Source: Candidatus Heimdallarchaeota archaeon (lineage in GTDB: Archaea; Asgardarchaeota; Heimdallarchaeia; JABLTI01). From it: a stretch of 64,000 nucleotides of DNA. This document shows positions 1 through 9,057 of the stretch, one piece after another. The DNA is taken from NCBI GenBank assembly GCA_018238155.1, contig JABCTZ010000033.1, positions 1-64,000 of the forward strand. The letters are read 5' to 3'. A program made the position numbers and the translations under genes. Every line of letters starts with the position of its first letter. Within the stretch, counting starts at the first letter, position 1. The notes beneath the pieces were generated by a model. It worked only from the letters and a program-made list of their open reading frames with translations. It did not search any database and had not been told where the DNA came from.

Positions 1-2
1 AT

Positions 3-845
3 TCTGGTGGAAAGTTGATTATGTCATATTATGATGTTGATAATATTGACACACATTCACTCTGGGGAAAACTTGGTTTCGAGCATGTCTCAGATTTTAC
101 TGATCAACCACCTCTTTTCATTTGGGAAACAACACATCCAATCTTCAATCAACCATTTGATTATAACGCAGTGAATTTTGTCTATGGAATGTCTAAATTT
201 GATGATGGAGACAGATTAACAGTTTTATCTAACGGTATTCCACTGGCAGGCTTGACTGCTACAGAAACTGCAGGAGAAGCAATAATCGTTCTTAGGGATG
301 ATGAACAAACACTTTTCAATAGTTACTTGATCGATGAATTCACGGGAGACATAGATGATTCAACGTATGCAGATAACTTTGAACTCTGGAAGAATGAAAT
401 TGCTTTTATGATGCGACCAAAACTTGAATTCACAATGTCTATCCCTACTAAAGCAACCACAATTGATACTTTGCAAGTCAATGTAAATATTACAAATCAT
501 GGACACACTGAAGCAAGCTTAGGTTTCATTGACATAACTATACCAATTGGTTTGGGTAATACAACTGATGATCTATCTGATGTATTTACTATTTTAGATG
601 GAGAAACTCATACGGCCACATGGACTATTGAAATAGAAGATGTAGGTGATTACACTATAAATTTTGAATCATCCTACCAATGGTATTTAGGCACATTTTA
701 CAGTGTAACTTTTGGGCAAGAAATAACCATTTCATTTTTACCATGGTACATTTATGTTGCTGCAGGAGCAGGTCTTTTACTTCTAATCATCTTGATTATC
801 ACAATTGCTATAGTAATCAAGAAGAAGAAAAAAGCATCTAGTTAG
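3..845 (+). CDS. C-terminal part of a membrane-anchored surface protein
   Basis: The reading frame is open to the left edge, so the gene begins outside the window. The first visible residues (SGGKLIMSYYDVDN) look like a glutamine-amidotransferase-like segment (Gly-rich turn, then a beta strand), which I infer only weakly. A beta-rich stretch of about 100 residues follows, resembling a CARDB/Ig-like domain. The end has one hydrophobic helix (WYIYVAAGAGLLLLIILI) and the basic tail KKKKK. This is the standard C-terminal anchor of archaeal surface proteins, with the bulk outside the cell. The catalytic or binding function cannot be assigned without the missing N-terminus. Confidence 0.7.
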   Translation, partial: SGGKLIMSYYDVDNIDTHSLWGKLGFEHVSDFTDQPPLFIWETTHPIFNQPFDYNAVNFVYGMSKFDDGDRLTVLSNGIPLAGLTATETAGEAIIVLRDDEQTLFNSYLIDEFTGDIDDSTYADNFELWKNEIAFMMRPKLEFTMSIPTKATTIDTLQVNVNITNHGHTEASLGFIDITIPIGLGNTTDDLSDVFTILDGETHTATWTIEIEDVGDYTINFESSYQWYLGTFYSVTFGQEITISFLPWYIYVAAGAGLLLLIILIITIAIVIKKKKKASS

Positions 846-912
846 ATTAAATGGAGGAAAAATCCTCCAATAATTATTTTTTAAAAAGAATCTAATTTAG
901 CATTACTACTGA

Positions 913-1401
913 CTATTTCTTCTTTTGCCAGTAAGAAATCAATTTAGTTAATAAATTACCTTTTTTGGCTTCACAGATTTTATGTAAAGCGATAAATGCA
1001 ATTCCATCTTCTTTTGCTTTTTTGATTTCAGTTTCAATAATAATATTATTTTGAGGAAATGCTTGCCCTTTAAAACTAATTTCAATTTTTCCAATTTTGT
1101 ATTTCTTTAAATATTATTTAGGCATGCTCTCAATTGCCCATTCAACATACACTCTATTATCCACATGTTCATTTAAATCCAAATCAGATAGTCTAACGGT
1201 AAACTGCACTTTAGAATCTGTTTTCTCAGGAAGAGCAAGTTTCGGATAATTGTAATCTACTGCTCGTAAATCTACAATTGGTAAGTGTGAATATCTCTTG
1301 AGATGATCTACTTGTTTTCGTTTTATAAAATGATAGAGAATTCAACTTGAAGTTGTTGAGCATATTACATCTTTATTTTTATCTAGAATTTGAAATTCCA
1401 T
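913..1401 (-). pseudogene. Acyl-ACP thioesterase-like remnant (second hot-dog domain)
   Basis: This frame is too broken for ORF callers but reads continuously on the minus strand. It starts MEFQILDKNKDVICSTTSS, passes a TGA, gives IVDLRAVDYNYPKLALPEK, then LSDLDLNEHVDNRVYVEW, a TAA, and IEISFKGQAFPQNNIIIETE. The D-x-N-x-H-V-x-N-x-x-Y signature is the catalytic region of the second hot-dog domain in acyl-ACP thioesterases (FatA/FatB family), where Asn and His are active-site residues. The first hot-dog domain is missing. With two nonsense codons and a 5' truncation this is a dead gene, but the residues are well preserved, so decay looks recent. It ends with the TAG at 913-915. Confidence 0.72.
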
Positions 1402-1453
1402 GAGTTAATAGATTAATCACTTTTTTTAAAAGTGTCAAGTGAAAAAGTAACTT

Positions 1454-2281
1454 ATGGCAGAACTAAATATACGATTAGCAAATGAAAATGATAGCAAAGA
1501 TTTAGCTTTAGTGTTCATCGATTCTTTTGGAATTTCGGCAGAAAATAACGAAAAATTGATAGAAAATACTGCAAATTCTTTGAAGCTACGTATAAACAAA
1601 AAAGTATCTGATTTCTATTTAGCCTTTCAAGATGAAAAAGCTGTTGGGTTAGGTGCTGAAACAAGATTTCTCGGGTCATCATATATTGGCTATGTTGGTG
1701 TATTACGCAGTGTTTGGAGACAAGGAATAGGTACTAAATTGTTTCAATTTATATTAAAAGAGGTAGAAAAACACAATCCTACAGTAGAATTATTTGCCAA
1801 TCCTGGAGCAGATAGTGTTTATAGAAAATTAGATTTCAAAGATCAATTTCTTACATACAAGGTCGAATTAACAGCCTCTAAAGAAATTATCATTGAAAAA
1901 GTACAAGAAGAAGAGAAAATACCACAATGGATATTTGATTTAGACAAATCAGCAATGGGATGTGATAGAAGCCATCTATTAGAGTTTTTAATATCAGAAC
2001 CAAAAACATCACTTCTGAGTTTCGAAGATAGAGGATTTATGATTACTACAGAGAGAAAAATCGGACCAGTAATAGTGAAAGATACAAAAGCAGCTTACAA
2101 TCTTCTAAATTATTCACTTGCAACTGGAAAGAAAATTATGCTTGTACCTGACAAACAGTTCCCATATCTAAAACCATTTTCACCTGTTGAAAAACAAAGA
2201 TGTGTAAAAATGATAAAAGAAACAAGATTGAAAAATGATTCCAGTTTAATTTTAGGTTATAATTCCTTTGCTTACAGCTAA
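1454..2281 (+). CDS. GNAT-family N-acetyltransferase
   Basis: Cytoplasmic protein of 275 residues. Residues 5-135 fit the GNAT acetyl-CoA-binding fold: an N-terminal IRLANENDSKDL strand-helix, then YVGVLRSVWRQGIGTKLF (about residues 80-97), which matches beta4 and the pyrophosphate-binding loop. Trp occupies the position of the usual first Arg/Gln, so the loop is slightly atypical. FANPGADSVYRKLDFKD is the typical closing 'x-x-x-Y-x-k-x-G-F' region. The remaining 140 residues form a second domain, possibly a degenerate GNAT half. The substrate is unknown. The gene is convergent with the surface protein downstream and shares no operon. Confidence 0.8.
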   Translation: MAELNIRLANENDSKDLALVFIDSFGISAENNEKLIENTANSLKLRINKKVSDFYLAFQDEKAVGLGAETRFLGSSYIGYVGVLRSVWRQGIGTKLFQFILKEVEKHNPTVELFANPGADSVYRKLDFKDQFLTYKVELTASKEIIIEKVQEEEKIPQWIFDLDKSAMGCDRSHLLEFLISEPKTSLLSFEDRGFMITTERKIGPVIVKDTKAAYNLLNYSLATGKKIMLVPDKQFPYLKPFSPVEKQRCVKMIKETRLKNDSSLILGYNSFAYS

Positions 2282-2328
2282 AAATAAGCAAATAATAAAA
2301 AAAAAGAGAGAAAAAAGCTGTTTATTAA

Positions 2329-4992
2329 TCAACTTTTTTGCTTTTTAATCAATCTAACAAGGAAGAAAATACCAAAACCTAATACAACAGCTCCAGCACC
2401 AACCAAAGTTCCCCAATTGAAATAATTTCCAAGAACTACCAAGATAGGCGCAGGATTATCAACTGTGAATGCTTTAACTACTTGATAGGTATTTCCAGCA
2501 TTATCCTCTACAATAAAGACAATTGTTTCTTCCCCATCTCCATATAGTGTAGTATCTACACTCAATGATTCTATCATAGGCCCGAAATAAAGTACACTAT
2601 ATGCTGTTAGCATAGAGCCGTTATATGATTGTGTTGGACCAATATTTATTGATAAATTATTGATTCCACTTCCAACATCCAATCCATCTAAGTAAAATAT
2701 CACTTGACCTGTCAGAGCAATATCTTCAGCTGGACCAAAAACACTCAATGTTGGATTGATGTCATCAAGTATTGTATAAGTATAAAACGATCCATAATTA
2801 TCATCAACAATATTGTTTCCAACTGCATCAAATACTTCTACGTAGTAATTGTATTGTGTACCGTAATCTGCATGAGATATTCGTCCACTGAAAATATTTT
2901 CTTCAATTTGTGTAGCTAATAAGGGATACCAGATTGTATCGTTTTGATAATAAATAGCTACTTCAGCAATTTCATTTAGTAAATCACTTGTAGTGACTTC
3001 AATAATGGCATCATCATAGTATGTTGGATTATTTTGTAATGAGACAGAAGCAATTTCAGGAGGTGTATAATCACGGACAAAGTGAATGTCATCAAATAGA
3101 GTCATTACTTTAGCTCCTGCGTTAGTGGAATAGCTTCGAAGTGCAATATCTGTTACAATCAAATTGTCTTTTCCAAAAGCAGCAAACGAGTCACTTGCAA
3201 TGTTCCTAATGAGATTATTCCAAGTACCAGTTGAATTGTAGTTATCTACTTGGATGTAAGCGTTGAATGTACTATTGATTAAAATTGTATTAGAACCTTC
3301 ACCCAGAATGTAATATAGATGATATGTATCATTAAACTGTAGATCAATTGCTGCATAATTATTTGTGTGTGAAGTCATTTCATCCAGTCTCCACCAAAAA
3401 TCAGTGTAGAGATTATTTTCAATAGGTAGGTACATGGATCTATAGACTTGTGAATTGCCAAAACTATTATATGATGAAACATTTGCAGCAAAATTCCCAC
3501 TATGAGCATCTGAAGTTATATTCGTGTACTGTTGGTTACCAATACTATTCCATCCAATAACAGGATCAGTTGGCTGCCAAGCATAATCTAGTTCAAACGA
3601 AGGATCACCTGTAGGATATGTAGTTAAATCAAAATTATCTACTAAAAGTTGAGTTGTTGAATTTTCCTCAACTCCTGCATTAACACGAAATCCTATAGCA
3701 GTTATAGGCATTTCCAATGAATTCATGAGAACAGATAATTCATATAAATCTAGAGAGAATCTTTGCCAAGTATCTCTTGTCCCAAAACCATCTGCAGCAA
3801 AATAGACATTTTCATAATTAGAACCAGTATAATTAGAGGAAGTTACTGTGTCTGTTTCTTGACCAAGGTAATAATAATAGTAATAGTCAAAAGTGTCATT
3901 TGTTGTCATTATGTAAAATTGTGCATGTTGATTTGATCCTCCATTAAACGTGTCTGAGTATTTCCAGTCAAAGTTAAGCATAACATCTCCTGGTTGAAGT
4001 GTTTGAAAACTTTTAGGAAAATCATTCCAGCCCACATATATTGATTTTTCACAATATAGACTACTGTAACCGTTTTCATAAAAGGCTTCAGCTTGGAGAT
4101 CAAGAGCACTTGTTCCTTCAGTATAATCGCTCCTATTTATTGTTACAGAAGCTGGTCCCTCAATATAATTTGACCAGTAATTACCATCACCAGATTCAAA
4201 ATCACCATTATGAATATATTCGTATGCAGTACCATTAGTAATTGATACATCATCGACAATTAATTCGGTAAACCCAGTTGCTTGGGCAGGAGAATATGTT
4301 CTAAAGTAAATAGTTCTTAATTCGAGATTTGGACTAATTGGACCAATGGCTTCCTCGTAATCTTTAGTTACATTTCTACTAAAATGAAACCATGATGAAA
4401 GACTACCACGCATATCAAAATATACATTAGTAGATGAATTAGCATTTAAAGGATTAAATTGTGAAAAATAGTAGTAAAAATAAACATTATTTGTGCCAGT
4501 ATTGAATCGAATATAAGCATAAATCTGACCACCTTCATTCAAATCAGGATTTGCAATTGGATTGTACCAAAAATCGACAGATATGGATTCATTTAATCTA
4601 GTCTCTGAAGGAAAGCCTTGAGAGTTAGAAGATCTTTCAGTAAATTGTGAGGTACCTTTTGCACCCACATAAGCGGAATAGGTTCCGGCATGAACATCAT
4701 CTTGATATGATGAATTAATAACTGAATAGGCACTTCCACTGTAATAGAATTCAGTAGGACCGCCATTCGCAGATTCTTCGTAGAAACCACCATCGGGTAT
4801 GATGTTAGATTTGAGGTATTCCTCTCCTCCTGCTGCATTTGTTTCCCAAAGGTCATCCAATTCTGGATGTGATTGATTGCTATCAATTTGATAAGTTAAA
4901 CTAGTCTCACTTTTATCATTATCTCTAATTAAGATAGGTTGAGCTATCATAACAAATAATAGAAAAACAGTTAGTATTTTTTTAAATTGCAT
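2329..4992 (-). CDS. Large anchored surface protein with three jelly-roll-like modules
   Basis: 887 residues with a signal peptide (KKILTVFLLFVMIAQPILI) and a C-terminal helix plus the tail RLIKKQKS, so the protein is exported and membrane anchored. Three modules recur. Each opens with a 'GGFYEE', 'NGDFESGDG' or 'PSFELDYAW' segment and closes with 'LIVDDVSI', 'LLVDNFDL' or 'LFDDIHFV'. This is the usual layout of carbohydrate-binding-module-like jelly rolls. Two Ig-like segments precede the anchor (from about residue 640). The Tyr/Asn/Ser-rich composition fits an S-layer or surface glycoprotein. A Shine-Dalgarno-like GAGGGTG lies just upstream of the ATG. Binding to glycans is inferred from fold resemblance only. 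Confidence 0.75.
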   Translation of the reverse strand: MQFKKILTVFLLFVMIAQPILIRDNDKSETSLTYQIDSNQSHPELDDLWETNAAGGEEYLKSNIIPDGGFYEESANGGPTEFYYSGSAYSVINSSYQDDVHAGTYSAYVGAKGTSQFTERSSNSQGFPSETRLNESISVDFWYNPIANPDLNEGGQIYAYIRFNTGTNNVYFYYYFSQFNPLNANSSTNVYFDMRGSLSSWFHFSRNVTKDYEEAIGPISPNLELRTIYFRTYSPAQATGFTELIVDDVSITNGTAYEYIHNGDFESGDGNYWSNYIEGPASVTINRSDYTEGTSALDLQAEAFYENGYSSLYCEKSIYVGWNDFPKSFQTLQPGDVMLNFDWKYSDTFNGGSNQHAQFYIMTTNDTFDYYYYYYLGQETDTVTSSNYTGSNYENVYFAADGFGTRDTWQRFSLDLYELSVLMNSLEMPITAIGFRVNAGVEENSTTQLLVDNFDLTTYPTGDPSFELDYAWQPTDPVIGWNSIGNQQYTNITSDAHSGNFAANVSSYNSFGNSQVYRSMYLPIENNLYTDFWWRLDEMTSHTNNYAAIDLQFNDTYHLYYILGEGSNTILINSTFNAYIQVDNYNSTGTWNNLIRNIASDSFAAFGKDNLIVTDIALRSYSTNAGAKVMTLFDDIHFVRDYTPPEIASVSLQNNPTYYDDAIIEVTTSDLLNEIAEVAIYYQNDTIWYPLLATQIEENIFSGRISHADYGTQYNYYVEVFDAVGNNIVDDNYGSFYTYTILDDINPTLSVFGPAEDIALTGQVIFYLDGLDVGSGINNLSINIGPTQSYNGSMLTAYSVLYFGPMIESLSVDTTLYGDGEETIVFIVEDNAGNTYQVVKAFTVDNPAPILVVLGNYFNWGTLVGAGAVVLGFGIFFLVRLIKKQKS

Positions 4993-5109
4993 TTATTCAC
5001 CCTCTAATATTTACGAAATATTAATACTAATCTTGTATCTCAGTTAGACTCTAAAAATATTTTCAATGAAATATGAGAAAAAATAGAAATTAGAGATTTC
5101 TCTCCAAAA

Positions 5110-6876
5110 TTATTTCAAATACTTTCGGCGTTTTTCCACAGTTACAATGATGAATAGTACAGTTGAACAAACAGCTGCTAAACCAATCATACTACCAACT
5201 ATAGATCCACTTTGTGTTGGTGTGGAAGTGTTTGTTGGAGTGGGGGTCAATGTTGGCGAAGCAACAGGATAATCATCTGGATCTGTGGGGTCTGTTCCTG
5301 CAGCTATTTCATCAGGATCATCAAATCCATCTCCGTCCGTGTCAGCTGAGTTAGGATTAGTAATGAACCCATCTGCTCCTGCTATTACTTCTTCGTCATC
5401 AGTAATGGTATCATCATCGCTATCATCATCGGCTGGATCTGTTGAGTAAGTATAGATTTCTACCCAATCAGTAAGTGAATCTGCATCACTATCTAATGAT
5501 TCGGAATTTGATCCAAAATAACCTTCAGATAAATCATCGATATGGTCTCCATCAAAATCAACTTGACCAACGTTGAAAGTTGAACATTTTTCTCTACTCC
5601 ATAAAGTTCTACCAGAAGCTGTAACATCTGTAAACTCAATTAGAGTTAGATTGCCTTCCAAACTTGGACAAAGAAGTTCTACTATATTGTCATTATCTAT
5701 ATCAATGACTAGTGGTGAATTTGTTATTGCTCCTGTATTTGTTAACTCGAATATCTGATCACCAAGATGAGAGTAACAGTAGATTCTGTTTTGACCTACA
5801 TAACTTTCAACTGTGATAATCTCTAAATCACCATCATTGTCAATATCAGATACTAACGGTTGTGAATCCCCATAAAATAAGAAAGCATCACTCCAAACAA
5901 TAGAGCCATTACTTTTAATACAATATAATATTCCTTGTCCAGCAAAAACATGAAAACCTGGTTTTGTTGCAAGAATCAATATTTCGAGTGCACCATCTGA
6001 ATCTATGTCTGCCACTACAGGTGTTGATATAGTAGAATCATCGGCTAAATTAGTTATTTGCCAATAAACTTCTGTTGTATCACTTACATTTGTGCACTTT
6101 AGTGTATCTGTATCTTCATAGAATAACAATTGACAGATACCAGATCTATTCAAATCAGCAATAACAGGTCGACTAAAACCAAATAGCATTGAAGAAGTAT
6201 CTAGATACACTCCCTCATGAGTAAAATAGATAGGACCTGCTGAAGTGGGGAGGATTATCTCTAATTCTTCAGTTCCTGAATAATCACACACAAGTGGTTC
6301 ACCACCAATGTAATTTGCATATGTTACGTTCCAAAGACTCTCTCCAAGATAATCAACACAATACAAAGTATTTACTGAATCGCTAATCAGAATTTCATAA
6401 TTACTATCAAAATCTAAATCCACTACAACAGGATCGTTACTAATCGCTGTACCAATTCCTGCTTTCCAGATTAATGCACCATCTACATCTAAGCAATATA
6501 CATACCCATCAGTTGAAGCAACTAAAACATCCATAATATTATCATCGTTTAGATCTGCTACAGCGGGACTTGCAATAATATTATCACCTGTTTGGTATTT
6601 CCAAACCTCAGCACCAGTATTACTAATACAATAGACGTAGTCATCATTTGAACCGAAAACAATTTCTAAATCTAAATCACCATTTTGATCAATAAAAGCA
6701 GGTGACGTAAATATTGGACCACCGGTAGTAAAACTCCATACTTCCGAAAAATTAATTGCTTTTGGTTCCAAGTCATTGCTAACTTCGACTCCAGATAGTT
6801 GGTTTGAATATCCAGCAAAGGAAACAAGAAATGAACTCAATAATAGAATTATAAAAAGATAGCTTTTTTTTAACAT
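5110..6876 (-). CDS. FG-GAP/PQQ-type beta-propeller surface protein with Ca-binding repeats
   Basis: 588 residues with a signal peptide (LFIILLLSSFLVSFAGY). Residues about 45-430 contain roughly eight blades built on 'PVVADLDxDGxxEIL...YCxxxxGxxxW', a mix of FG-GAP/VCBS and PQQ-like blade features. Residues about 435-545 carry aspartate-rich loops (DFDGDHIDD, DSDADSLTD, DTDGDGFDDPDE), which are thrombospondin-type-3-like calcium sites. A Thr/Pro linker (TPTPTNTSTPT) follows, then a transmembrane helix and the tail EKRRKYLK. The start is supported by GAGGAGAT five bases before the ATG. Likely role: Ca-stabilised extracellular adhesion or recognition. No enzymatic residues are evident. Confidence 0.82.
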   Translation of the reverse strand: MLKKSYLFIILLLSSFLVSFAGYSNQLSGVEVSNDLEPKAINFSEVWSFTTGGPIFTSPAFIDQNGDLDLEIVFGSNDDYVYCISNTGAEVWKYQTGDNIIASPAVADLNDDNIMDVLVASTDGYVYCLDVDGALIWKAGIGTAISNDPVVVDLDFDSNYEILISDSVNTLYCVDYLGESLWNVTYANYIGGEPLVCDYSGTEELEIILPTSAGPIYFTHEGVYLDTSSMLFGFSRPVIADLNRSGICQLLFYEDTDTLKCTNVSDTTEVYWQITNLADDSTISTPVVADIDSDGALEILILATKPGFHVFAGQGILYCIKSNGSIVWSDAFLFYGDSQPLVSDIDNDGDLEIITVESYVGQNRIYCYSHLGDQIFELTNTGAITNSPLVIDIDNDNIVELLCPSLEGNLTLIEFTDVTASGRTLWSREKCSTFNVGQVDFDGDHIDDLSEGYFGSNSESLDSDADSLTDWVEIYTYSTDPADDDSDDDTITDDEEVIAGADGFITNPNSADTDGDGFDDPDEIAAGTDPTDPDDYPVASPTLTPTPTNTSTPTQSGSIVGSMIGLAAVCSTVLFIIVTVEKRRKYLK

Positions 6877-7002
6877 ACAAAATCTCCTCAGTAAATAACT
6901 GCTATTTTATATATTCTAACAATATATAATTATTTTCAAACATAAAAATACGTTTCGACTAGCTAAGAATATAATAAAAAAAGTATTTTTAGAAAGAAAG
7001 CA

Positions 7003-8922
7003 TTATACTTTCTTTCTTTTTACTGATACTATAATTACAATGGTGAGTATCAAAACAAGTGCTCCTCCACCAGCACCTAAAATAATATAAAATGTTGTTG
7101 ACTTGAAGAAATTTTGTACAGTGATTGTTATTGTATCTGAGGTCGATAGACCAACATTATCATATAGAGTTATTTGTACTGTATATGTCCCTGATTCGTC
7201 TAAAGTCAATTCATAAGTCGTAATTGGTGTATTAACGGTAGCTACTAATACAGAGTCCACTTTTACTTCTGCATAATCATATCCCGATGAGCTATCAACA
7301 AAGTTCCAACTGATTTGAACTGTGCCTTGCGCCATTATATGATTGTCTTCTGGTACAGTGATTGTCACTGTTGGATTTGTTGTATCAACATTGATTTGGA
7401 AATGAACAGGGTCTGCTAAATTACTTGCACCATCTAAAGTTGAAATATGAACATACCATGTTCCGTCAGTTAGTGTTGGTGATAAACTACTTACTGCTGT
7501 AAATGAACTACCAGTTGTTGGTATTGATGATGGATTTTGGTCTATTACATAATAATACCCATTAACGCCATTAACGTCAGTTGGGTCATTCATGTTAATA
7601 ATAGGACTTAAGCTAGTATACCATTCTGAAGAGCTTGGATGTGTTGTACTAGTAACGTCTGGTTGATAAACAGTACAATCATAATCTATTGTCAGGAAAG
7701 GATCACCTAAGATAACCATACCGTAAAACCATTCTAAATAATCAGATGGGGATAAGGTTGTTATCGTTTGGAACCAATCTTCGAAAGCTTGACCAATAGT
7801 TTTGTCTAAAGCTAAAGGATCATAGAATGTTGCCCCGCCAAACATACCACCAGTTTTTGAAGATCCAATTACTCCTACTGAACCTGTTCCTGAATAAAGA
7901 TATGTTGTTGCTAAACAATCCGCAGCAATAGTATCTGCTCCAGAACAACAATACAAATTGTAAAAGTTTGCTGCAGGACCTGCTGCATGGATTTGAGCTG
8001 AAGTAACAGTTCCTTCACCAATACCCCCTGGACCAAAATAATGTTGAGCAGGTAATGAACCACTATGAGCTGCAAGATGTACCCATTCATAATTATGAGT
8101 CATCCTAGTCAACCAATCAGTAGCATTTGTTGAAGTTGTGGGTGTATGCATATCTAATCTTGTTGGGTAAGCGTTATTCAACCAAGCTGGCCAATTGTCA
8201 AATGTACCATCTGCCCAAGATTGCCAGTCATCATCGATATAGGTCAGAGCTTGATGGGTTCTAGCATTTGTACCTATACGGTAATTATGAATTTTAGTTA
8301 ATAAATTAACGATATCTTGATCATTAGATAATCCACCTAGCGTTCTTGACGTAGCATCTATTCGTCCCAGATAAATTTCAGGATAAATATCACCGGTTCC
8401 AGCTGAGTGTGAATCATAAATACCATCTGGTTCGGTGTCAACCCATGTGCCATCCAAATCAGTTAAGAATAATTCACATAGAAAAGTTTCAGCTGCCCAA
8501 CCACTTTTTGCCGGATGATAGAATAAAGCAGATGGTAAATTTCCTATTAATACAACACCTGTTATACCAAAATTAGTATGCCAGAGAGAAATTTTATTTT
8601 TCAAAGCTACAACACTAGCAGCTCCATTAGTATCTAACACAACAGTATAACCAGTATAATTCAAATCTTGCACATATTGGTTTATTGCTGCTTGTGCTAC
8701 TGGTACCGCCCAAATAGAAGGGTCAACGATCACTCCTACAGTTTCACCATTATAACCTGAAATCTGTTTTAGTAAGCTTTTAGTGACATTCTTTCCAATT
8801 ATTTCATTATGTGAAGTAATACTCTCTATTGATAACGGAGTTGTAGCACTCGTTAAACTGAGTGAGGAGAGTATTAAAAACGAAAGTATAAGTAGAAGAC
8901 ATTTGGATTTGAATTTAGACAT
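7003..8922 (-). CDS. Gingipain-like (peptidase C25 family) anchored surface protein
   Basis: 639 residues with a signal peptide and a C-terminal helix plus KRKKV tail. The N-terminal half has the caspase/gingipain-like pattern: GVVLIGNLPSALFY, IYPEIYLGRI, then WVHLAAHSGS with the candidate catalytic His286, and NLYCCSGADT with Cys325/Cys326. His then Cys about 40 residues apart matches the dyad order in C25 peptidases. Residues about 430-610 are Ig-like domains. Expected role is extracellular proteolysis or processing of surface proteins. Two adjacent cysteines make the exact nucleophile uncertain. The neighbours are all surface proteins, which are possible substrates. I see no Shine-Dalgarno motif before the ATG. 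Confidence 0.78.
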   Translation of the reverse strand: MSKFKSKCLLLILSFLILSSLSLTSATTPLSIESITSHNEIIGKNVTKSLLKQISGYNGETVGVIVDPSIWAVPVAQAAINQYVQDLNYTGYTVVLDTNGAASVVALKNKISLWHTNFGITGVVLIGNLPSALFYHPAKSGWAAETFLCELFLTDLDGTWVDTEPDGIYDSHSAGTGDIYPEIYLGRIDATSRTLGGLSNDQDIVNLLTKIHNYRIGTNARTHQALTYIDDDWQSWADGTFDNWPAWLNNAYPTRLDMHTPTTSTNATDWLTRMTHNYEWVHLAAHSGSLPAQHYFGPGGIGEGTVTSAQIHAAGPAANFYNLYCCSGADTIAADCLATTYLYSGTGSVGVIGSSKTGGMFGGATFYDPLALDKTIGQAFEDWFQTITTLSPSDYLEWFYGMVILGDPFLTIDYDCTVYQPDVTSTTHPSSSEWYTSLSPIINMNDPTDVNGVNGYYYVIDQNPSSIPTTGSSFTAVSSLSPTLTDGTWYVHISTLDGASNLADPVHFQINVDTTNPTVTITVPEDNHIMAQGTVQISWNFVDSSSGYDYAEVKVDSVLVATVNTPITTYELTLDESGTYTVQITLYDNVGLSTSDTITITVQNFFKSTTFYIILGAGGGALVLILTIVIIVSVKRKKV

Positions 8923-9057
8923 AATTAATAATTAATACTATTTTCAAATATATATTATTCTATATGTGAAAACAGATGAAATATAATAATTATTGACATG
9001 GAGAGAAGTGAAAGTTCTATCCAAAAGATAAAAAAAAAGTGAATAGTAAGAAAGAAA

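Noticed and set aside
4593..4886. A 97-codon minus-strand frame inside the surface gene at 2329-4992
   Set aside because: It is a shadow in another frame of a strongly supported surface protein, without start signal or domain logic.
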